NCBI GenBank assembly: GCA_025093985.1
Contig: JACAAK010000008.1
Location: 124,001-188,000 of the forward strand
DNA: 64,000 nt
Direction of reading: 5' to 3'
DNA from: Calvatia gigantea
Taxonomy: Eukaryota; Basidiomycota; Agaricomycetes; Agaricales; Lycoperdaceae
Part shown: in pieces, positions 55,905-64,000 of the stretch
Layout: each line of letters begins with the position of its first letter
Numbering within the stretch: position 1 is the stretch's first letter
The notes under the pieces: generated by a model
Told to the model about the DNA's origin: nothing
Seen by the model: the letters and a program-made list of their open reading frames with translations, nothing else
Databases searched by the model: none
Translations under genes and position numbers: made by a program

Positions 55905-56290
55905 AGCCACCCCTGATGACGTGGACGCAGGTCGTTGGTAGGGTGTCATCGTGCGCTCCGAGGACGTCGTGTCACATGTCATCAAGCGAACAAAATTAAC
56001 GGCCATCAAAGGTAGTGAGAGGGAGTTGATGGATAGTGTCTCAAACACCTGTAACTTCCAGTCACGTGTTGAGTTTGACGCTGAGGAATTCTGAAGTTCT
56101 ATCCCGCGATAAGCAAACCCAGTGCTAAGCGCTAAGACGTGGTAGAGGTATCTAAACCCCTCGGCTGGATGGAACTCACGTTAGAATTGGGGTCCTGGTT
56201 GAAGTTGGGAAGAAGTTGAACAGAGGTATGGTGGATGCAAAGATAGTACTTAGTGGGGCTATAGTGAAGATTGCGACGGCAGATAGTAGA
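55905..56290 (+). repeat. Direct repeat, copy 2
   Basis: Partner of 55080-55430: GTCGTTGGTAGGGTGTCATCGTGCGCTCCGAGGACG, CAGTCACGTGTTGAGTTTG and AAGATTGCGACGGCAGATAGTA. The arrangement repeat, module 3, repeat suggests an old tandem duplication. Confidence 0.55.
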
Positions 56291-59233
56291 GGAAAAGTGA
56301 AACCACAAAACTATGTGAAGAGAAGTGAAGGGGATTAAGGAATAGGCGGGTCAGTTAACGGATATCAAAATATTGTTGACATAATCCAACCGTATTAGCC
56401 AGCTAGAGACACTAATTCCTGAATAGCCACGCTCGGCTTTCCCTGTACCGTTATAAACAGCAGGACTAATACATCATACTCTCACACTAGGACAAGGAGC
56501 CACACCGCGCATGTCAGTGTTAAACATCGAGGATATGGGCTCGGGGTGTGATCAAACCTCATCAAGTTCTGCTGCGGAGAAGTTCAAGTCAGTGGGGAGT
56601 CAGGCTTAACAGCTACGATGTCCAGCGGATGGTAGATGGCTTGGTAGGTCGCCTGAGGGTAAAGTAAGAACGAATGGATACCGGGAACTAGCTTATGGTA
56701 CGACTGTAGCTCGTCGGAAAAATATGTTGCTACTGCCCTATGATTGGAGTTGAACTGACAGGTACACCAAGATATTCTCCATTATTCTTTGATTTTCTCG
56801 TACCTTCTATCTATTTCTTGCCTGGCTCATTCCCGATTGTCCACAGCCTCTTTTTCCTACGATCCGTATCCACAACAATCTGAAAGAGGACTTACCAAGG
56901 CACTGAGGATACCATACGTGGCATGAAATACACATATAGCTTGATTATGGTCAACATGTAGTTAAGAGCACTGGTTCATGCGAAACAGAGAGCTAACTGA
57001 CTCGAAAGTCGATATGAACAATAAGGAGCACAGTATTCATAGTAGTTCTGGACTGAGTTCAAAATGGCACCCGCAGCCTGACTGACTCGTCGTGGGCACC
57101 GTTGCTACGGTACCGCCCCGTTTGCCAGCTGCCCAAATACGTACCGGGGCCGTGAAGTTCTAAAACGAACTTTGTATCAGCAGCGGAACGGGGACCTTAA
57201 GCACTTGTAGCAAAGTCGTCGAATAAAGGAATTTTTGATCCGAGAGGTGAGTGTTTTTGTTGAACGTTGATGTAGTGTGGAGGAAATGAAAAGTGGAGTA
57301 AACTTGTATCGTCGACGTCAAAGTCACACGACAGCATAATTACAATCAGATACCCACGTAGGCACCTGCGAAACATAGCCCGCATTTTGTAAGCCGTAGT
57401 CAGGTTGTTTATAGAAAGTTTAAGAGCTTGGAAGTCGACGTTGATCGAGCGGTTCTGTTCCGCGGGAAAAGGCACTGGGTCGAGATGGACCGTTGGTCAA
57501 GATGGATTATTCAAAGCCTTCATTCTTCCCGAGCGGCGCGTGTGGTAGGGGCCTCCTTTTGCTGAGCCTAGCATTGAGAGATAGACAGGTTATGCGCAAA
57601 ATTTTATTTGGTGGGAGGTAATTATGGCACCATGTTCCAAAGGACTCTGAACATCATGGCCTCAATATCACCTGTTCGAGTTTACAGCGGTCAGCGCCCG
57701 AACGGCAATTTTTGAATAGCCCGCACGAAGGGTATGAGGTGGCTTGAACTCGGCATGAGGTCAATACGGTTAACACCACCAGCACTTCTAGGCGGGCGGG
57801 CTCCCAGTGTCAACATTCTGGAGGTCAAATATAGTCATTAAGCGCAGAGGGCCAAAGGTACGCGGGCGAGGCGACCGTGCCCATACAAGCTACAAAGATT
57901 GCGGGCTGAGTTCGAATTATTTGGTTCTCTTCCCAGATCCGAATGACCGTGGGTGAAGCTGGCAATGATGCCTTCTTCTTTCTTCTTTGATCCATGATTT
58001 GGTGTGGAAGTCGGAGACCAGTGTCAACGCCCCTTAATCTGTCGTGGAGTTGTTTGACCTCATCCCTGGCGCCATTTTCCCCGTGCCGGTAGGAGCACTT
58101 CTATCGACCCCTCAAAAAAAAAAACATTGGCTAGCTTGGCTCTGTCGGGAAGACTTAAAAATAGTTTGCGGAATATGACTTGAAACGCGTGCACAACTAC
58201 CCCCCTTCTCACTCTGACGGGGGCCGACGTTTGCGTGTTCAGCCGTACACTGATGTCACACCTGATTGACCCTGACTATAGCACTTGGCTATGCGCAGAT
58301 CCGGATTGGACTGGCTGACCCAGCAGATCCGACCAGTATGGATGGGAGCTGATGTAAGTGTTATTGGTTGTCGAATGAGCTACAGGCGCGGAGGCACCAC
58401 TGATGAGGAAGTCGACTTGTGCTGTGGGTCGTAATGGTTACACCACTGTGGTATGTTTCTCGAAAGAGATTCCTGTGGTTGTTCTGTTATGCATGCGTCA
58501 CCCCGTATAATGGAAGACGATCTATGCGGAACAACTTTATGCACAAGTATCCACAACACAATAATAGCATCCGATGGTGGTAAATTGGTACTTGTAATAT
58601 GACTCAAAGCTGTGGTTTTCCGGATCCGTGGTTGCATCGCGTCGAGATCCGTATCAAACTTTGAGTTTTCTAACGTGTACGATCGTATTTACCTCAATCA
58701 CCGAGACCGAAAGGGTATCGAGAATTGTGTTAGAGTTTGAGGGTGGTGAGAGGTTGCCGACTCTCCAACGTACATTAATGTCATGGAGTTGTTCCAATGT
58801 TTTGCGTGCGTGTCGTTATTCTCTTAGACATTAGCAATTCGTAGTTTTCCGCGCGAATCCCTTGTTAGAAGAATGGTTCCCCTGGGAATAGCCCACGGAA
58901 GGCTGTTCTCCTGAAACGGATATAAGTCGAAAGGATCCTGCGGTGGATGAAGCTTAAGTATCTCCCCTTTCTCTCAATCACGGCGCCAGGCGGATCGACA
59001 AAATTATCCACGGAAAGCAGAAGACGCCCAGAGTCGGACTGGTTGGTAGTCGTTGCCGCTCGAAGGACACAACAACCGTGGTGATCATCTGATCTTCTCA
59101 CGGATTGGATTGGATTTGACGGCGAACCCTCGGTCTCCCAACGACCTGGCACTGCTCCTCGGTTATAATACCGCAGCGCTGATATATAACTACATAGTCC
59201 TGTTTGAAACATTCATCCTTACACTACTCAATA
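56291..59233. other. Long stretch without supported gene
   Basis: Only short frames. A 92-codon minus-strand frame at 57197-57475 has no recognisable features. A GGAATAGGCGGG string near 56338 recalls the repeat at 7265 and 21950. The last few hundred bases should contain the promoter of the kinase gene. Confidence 0.35.
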
Positions 59234-62200
59234 ATGCCCTCTACACCTACCATTCCCTCACCTTCCTCGGGGGGATTGGCAGCAACTTCCTCTGCAGAAT
59301 CTTCATCGTCGACAACTCCTCGAGTATCTTCCCCTCTTAACCCAGCGGGTACACCAACAAGGGCACCTCTTCCTCTCGCTGAATTGGATGACGATCTGCA
59401 AGGATTTCCAGACGCTCCAGGTCGTGTTCGGGGGGCCGCTATGTCATCCCCTCGCAAGAGGCCATTATCGGCTTCCAAACCATCAGTTACAGTTTCGTCG
59501 AGTCCTGCATCGACGGTTACGCCCCTTCCAACAGACCAGCACGAGGGTCGGCTGTCGAGTCTATTTCGCAGAGCGAGGTCCAAGTCTCCTTCCAGAAACA
59601 TCAACGACAATATATGGAGAAAGAAAGTAAACGAGTTAGAGACTCCCCCTTCGGGCCTTGCCATGAGTGCATCTCCATCAGCCTCTTGGTGGGGCGAGCC
59701 AAACGAGAATGCCAAATCATGGGACGACTCTCCAAAGCGGCAGAGGAAGATGTCGCCAGAAGAGAAGGAAGCTTGGGCGCACACAAGACAGGTGAGTTTT
59801 TACTCGGTTTGGGTTGTTGAGGGCGGGTGGACAAACGTGGATGCGTCGATGAGGATTAGTGCGAAGCGTCTCGCTGGCAGGCAGTGCTGGGCAAATATGA
59901 TGGTTTTGATCGGTGACGTGTTGATCATCATCTGTGGCATTTTTTGGCAAGCGCCCATATTGATTTTTTTTTTTCCCCTCTAATCGTCCCATAATATCCG
60001 ACTTATCATTTTTCCTTTTAGCGCGTTGTTATTGCAGTCAAATCGGCTCTAGGTACTACTGCTGATGTTGCTCATGAATTGCTCCAAGTCGGTGCCGACT
60101 TTCTTGAACTTGCACCAGTGCCTGGGCTTTCGAGTGCTGCGAAGACATTGCTCCACATCTGGGATGCAATGGAATGTGTTGACGTGAGTGATGTCCCTAT
60201 GCCAACAGTTTAAACAATACTGACAAGTGGGCAGCTTAATACCCTCTCGTGCCTGCGCCTCACGGAGCGATGCGCTGAAACTCTGATCGCGGTCCGTCAA
60301 GAAATTCACGAAGCAGGAGACACCGTGACACAAGAGCTCCATCCTCCTCTTCTCAAATTACAGGAGTACGTGTCCTCATCCCCTCCTTCCCTTGGATCCA
60401 AAACTGATGTAACACGTTAGTTCTTTTGAAAATGTTCGGAGACTGTTGATGAAAGAAGCGACGAGACCATTTATCAAACGTTACCTCAAACGCGATGAGA
60501 TTTTGCGCGATATTGCGGGGTGTGATGCGGACTTGCGAGCGGCTCTTGATATGTTCAATGTATGTGTTTGCTTTTCTGCTCCCCAAATTCCTACTCATGA
60601 TCTCCAGCTTTCGGTTTCGATCCGCATCCTCAAACAAACGCAAGAGTCAGACAAGAGGCGGCAGGAAGATACCCAAGCAATTATCGCTGCGATGCTTTTG
60701 CATCAACAGCAACAGCAGGGGCAAGGGCAGCAAAGTACCGGCAACGCATTGATGCTCACCGGCGTCACCCAAGAAATCACGACCTCACCTCCCCAAAGTC
60801 CCCAACACAACTCTTCAAAGGTAAGAGTGCGAAGTATTAAACGTAACCATCCAAGGCGACAGCTAACAAAACCAAAACTTTCTAGGAACCCGGAGTCCCA
60901 TCGATACCTCCCTCCCAGATGTCAGCGGAACAACTCCGATCGGTGCTAGCTTCCTTTTACGCAGCTCAAAATAATGTGGACTTCAACAAGGACACGGAGA
61001 ACTTGCGTCAACTTATGCGCCTAGCGCTTCAGACTACCAGCGATGCTGAGATGCTCGAAATTCTCCAAATCAAGCGTCCGGAAATGCCAGAGGCTATCAA
61101 AACCCTCCAGAGAGCCCTTGAACGGGTCATTGAACGAGACAGGGAGCCTGAGACTCCGATCGTCCCGAATAAGCCTGCACCGTTGTTGCGTCGGTTTAGT
61201 ACCAGGAGAGAAGCACCCTCTGGAACAAGCCCACAGAGAAGATCAACAACGGATAGCACGAGCAGCTCAAGCGGAAGCATTGGGTCGACGCATAAAGGAG
61301 ATGCCTTGGACAAGGAGTTCTTGGAGTGTGGTATAGATGCACTTAGGAGAATGAGTCGTGGTGTCGAGACGAATCTACCAAGCTGGACCATCACCAAGTG
61401 AGCGAACTTGTGTCTTATCCTTGGCGCACATTCGTTAACCACGTGACTAAAAAAAAAAAAAAAAAAAACAGATTCGAGGTCGATCGTGATCAGAAGATAG
61501 GCATCGGCTTCTTCTCCGACGTTTACAAGGGTACTTGGCGTGGTCGTACGGTCGCAATCAAGGTCCTCGCGGATATCACTCCGCGTGAGCTATTCAAACG
61601 AGAGGTGGCCATATGGAAAACCCTCAAACATCCCAACGTCTTGGAGCTGAACGGTGCCAGCAGCACAACTGGCGATCCACCTTGGTTCTTCGTCAGTCCA
61701 TACGAGAAGAACGGAAGCCTCGCTGAGTTCTTGAGAAGGACTTATGGTCATGATCGGTCCTCCGGGTCTTCGCTTGGGTCAGGCAGAAGCCCGAACCATT
61801 CAAACAATAGTTTACCCCCTTCAACAAGCTTGAAGGCGGCAGCGGAACGGACAGTGACCTATCCTATTTGGCCGGGTGTGAACTCAAACCAATTTGGCCC
61901 GCAGAGGGGCAGATCTCCCCTTCGGGACACGGAGTATCGAAAGAGTCGAGACCTACATCGATTTATGTACGAAATTGCGAAAGGGATGGAATATCTGCAT
62001 AGCCAGAACGTGCATCATGGTGACCTCAAGGTGAGTACGCGACTCCACCTAGGCCCGCCTCTAGACCGAAGCTCAACTCAATGGCGATCTACGCTACGTA
62101 GGCTGCAAATGTGCTTGTGGACGATAATCTCCATTGCGTGATCTCCGATTTTGGCCAGAGCGAAATGAAGTCAGAAGCCTTCAGCTTGAGCGGGGTCTCG

Positions 62201-64000
62201 CCTCCTCGTCAGTATACTTATCCTCATTTTCTTGTATCTGAGCATTGCTGATTGCTATTTTTGGCCAGATGGTACCCTTCGCTGGCAAGCACCTGAACTG
62301 CTCCGGGGTCCACTGCATCTTACTAAGGAAATGGACGTCTATGCTTATGCCATCTGCTGTGTGGAGATTCTTTCTTGGGGTAACCTGCCTTGGCCATATG
62401 TAGATGACGTGGCAATCCGTCGTCTTGTGTTAGGTATGAGCTTATTCTTTATTGGACGTGCCCAGATTCTCTAACGGTTCTTTTGTCTCGGCAGAAGAAA
62501 ATGAACGCCCACCCTTCCTGACTGGATCTAAATATGTAACCCCTGCGCTCCAAGACCTTGTGCGAAGCTGTTGGGATAAGGACCCAGCACAGCGGCCCCA
62601 GTTTTCCCAAGTCGTGTCACGGATGAAATCGATTCGCAAGTCTGCTGGCGACTTCCTCGATGACGTTGGTTCTCCTCGAATAGCCGAAGTTCCTGAGCTC
62701 GAAGACGAGTACCAACCAAGGCCCTCGCCCGATATACGACCGTCCCCATTGACTGATGTGCTTCCATGTGCGTATCCAATCTTCTATAAGGAAGTCTGGT
62801 TCCTCACTTGTTCGTCTGCAGTTCCTCAACCCGAGTCTGGGTCGGATGTACCGTTTTCGGACCGGTTACCTCACAAAGAAACCTCCGTACCGACTGCCGA
62901 AATCAAGTTCCCCGAGCCATTGATCTTCACTCCTACTGCCAGTAGACAATCATCTATGCTTGCATCGAGTTCGTCGGATCGGTCTGGAGGGCGCGAGATC
63001 GCCCGCATGCACCCTTACACAGGATACAACTCCCCTCCCCCTATGGATGATATCATAGCTCAAATCAAGAACGAGAGACGATATCGACTGATGCTCACTC
63101 ACGAATATCACCCCTCACGTGAGTCCAGTTTGTCGCTCAGCTCTGTCCGCGTCATGCTCATTATGTAGTTACGCTTCCATTATGGGATCCATCTCCCGTT
63201 GACCTCGGAGCTGTTGGTTACCTTTCAAGGCCCAGTGGTACATTCATCACGCTGTTTAATGCGTTTTATACGAACAAGTCTTCGCTGGAAGCCGTTCGCG
63301 CCATACCCTCGATTGCTGGGTACGGCCGTGTGACTACTGGCAGCCGCATATCAAAAAAGAATACTTGGGTGGATGTCATCATGGGGTTGCTCACTTCCAA
63401 GAATAAGGGCGATGGTACTTTCCCGTAGGTCGCTGTTTTTGATCGTCTGAAGTCTCTTCCTGACTGATTCTCCTGATGGTGATTTTAGCCACACAGTCAG
63501 CCGTCGATACACTTACCCGCTTAAAAGGCGGGTCATAAAGCGGCGTTTTTGTGTACTGAAACAACCGAGTATCGCTACATGATATCAGATGGTGGAGGGA
63601 AACTCGACGTTCCCAAACAATGGTTCAAAGTAAATGTTGATGCCATCATGAAGATCTACGGTGCCCAACATCAGATCCAACGCGAGGAGCTCTTCCTTGG
63701 TGGGTGTTACGGATTTTCTACGGCCTGGATCCCTGACTTTACATAAAATAGTTGTGGGCACCCTTCGAGCGCCAAATTACGCCCTCTTTGTCAGTCATAA
63801 TCACCCAGAGGGACATGTGAGTAGCAGAGATTTCCTTTTTTTTCAGATATCTCTGGGTGCTGATGGAGCAACGACAGGCTCACTTTAGTGTTTTTGCATC
63901 TCCGAAAACGGGACAACCTTGGGGGATGTTCACGACCGATTCGGAGTATGACGAGGACGGACCTTATGCAGATGCACCGGATGAATCGTCTCGCCAATCG
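59234..64000 (+). CDS. TKL-type protein kinase with helical N-terminal region (3' truncated)
   Basis: Exons: 59234-59791, 60022-60183, 60235-60365, 60421-60559, 60608-60820, 60886-61397, 61472-62030, 62102-62207, 62269-62433, 62495-62767, 62822-63118, 63169-63424, 63489-63699, 63752-63816 and 63878 to the window end. After a Ser/Pro-rich leader, residues about 187-345 form amphipathic helices (DVAHELLQVGADFLELAP, LRLTERCAETLIAVRQEI, RRLLMKEATRPFIKRYLKRD) with an LAPVPGLSSAAKTL segment, recalling the four-helix domain of MLKL and fungal HeLo-like proteins. The kinase domain has IGIGFFSDVYKG, VAIK (Lys602), Glu616, HHGDLKAAN (Asp756), SDFG (774-776) and APELL, so it should be active; a Ser-rich insert of about 70 residues precedes the catalytic loop. 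A conserved C-terminal domain follows. In exon 13 two extra bases near 63523-63532 (AAAAGGCGGGT) break the frame. Confidence 0.8.

Noticed and set aside
57197..57475. 92-codon minus-strand frame
   Set aside because: No domain, signal or paralogue could be recognised.
59224..59784. 186-codon minus-strand frame
   Set aside because: Antisense to exon 1 of the kinase gene, which is supported by 14 consistent splice junctions.
61449..61470. Run of about 20 A as a poly-A tail of a retrocopy
   Set aside because: It lies inside the kinase intron between exons 6 and 7, directly before the acceptor CAG, and no processed copy precedes it.

Overview
The window looks like nuclear DNA of a basidiomycete, most likely an agaricomycete. 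The genes are split by many short GT-AG introns of about 45-90 nt. NACHT-type STAND NTPases of the agaricomycete kind are strongly expanded. Recognisable single-copy eukaryotic genes occur as well: an ESCRT-II VPS36, a Ste7/Byr1-type MAP kinase kinase, an SDR oxidoreductase and an Old-Yellow-Enzyme relative. Two solo LTRs are present. I found no rRNA, tRNA, CRISPR array or bacterial operon. All identifications come from reading the sequence by eye; no database search was possible.

Region 0.4-21.4 kb is a nested head-to-head repeat. Three NACHT copies on the minus strand (N1 0.4-3.0, N2 4.4-6.7, N3 7.6-10.4 kb) face two on the plus strand (N4 15.4-17.7, N7 18.5-20.8 kb). N3 mirrors N4 and N2 mirrors N7. 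The centre holds a divergent pair: a WD-repeat gene (minus) and a MAPKK (plus), both frame-broken as read. Pieces of the same WD-repeat gene lie next to several NACHT copies. N7 is intact (718 aa, 4 exons); N1-N4 carry stops and/or frameshifts. A 370-bp solo LTR with a 5-bp target duplication sits in intron 3 of N3.

Region 21.4-33 kb holds an intact SDR gene (8 exons, one GC-AG intron), a decayed second MAPKK copy, broken NACHT copies N5 and N6, a relic of the SDR 3' end and a broken Old-Yellow-Enzyme gene.

Region 33-46.3 kb is a tandem triplication of a convergent pair, NACHT (plus) and VPS36 (minus). Unit 1 has an intact NACHT gene (N8, 686 aa) and a VPS36 relic split by a 799-bp solo LTR. 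Unit 2 has a NACHT copy (N9) full of single-base insertions and a badly decayed VPS36. Unit 3 has lost almost all of its NACHT gene through a deletion with a 3-bp microhomology, but keeps the best VPS36 copy.

Region 46.4-57 kb encodes single-pass membrane proteins with PPxY motifs in their cytosolic parts: one large gene and a tandem pair (one broken, one intact), followed by decayed repeats of the same modules. Region 59.2-64 kb holds a large multi-exon kinase gene that runs off the window. It combines an N-terminal helical segment, possibly MLKL/HeLo-like, with a complete TKL-type kinase domain.

A reasonable overall view is a birth-and-death cluster of STAND immune-type NTPases that has repeatedly duplicated together with housekeeping neighbours and left most copies as wrecks. 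Many lesions are +1 insertions, so consensus errors in the assembly must be excluded before every broken gene is accepted as a true pseudogene.
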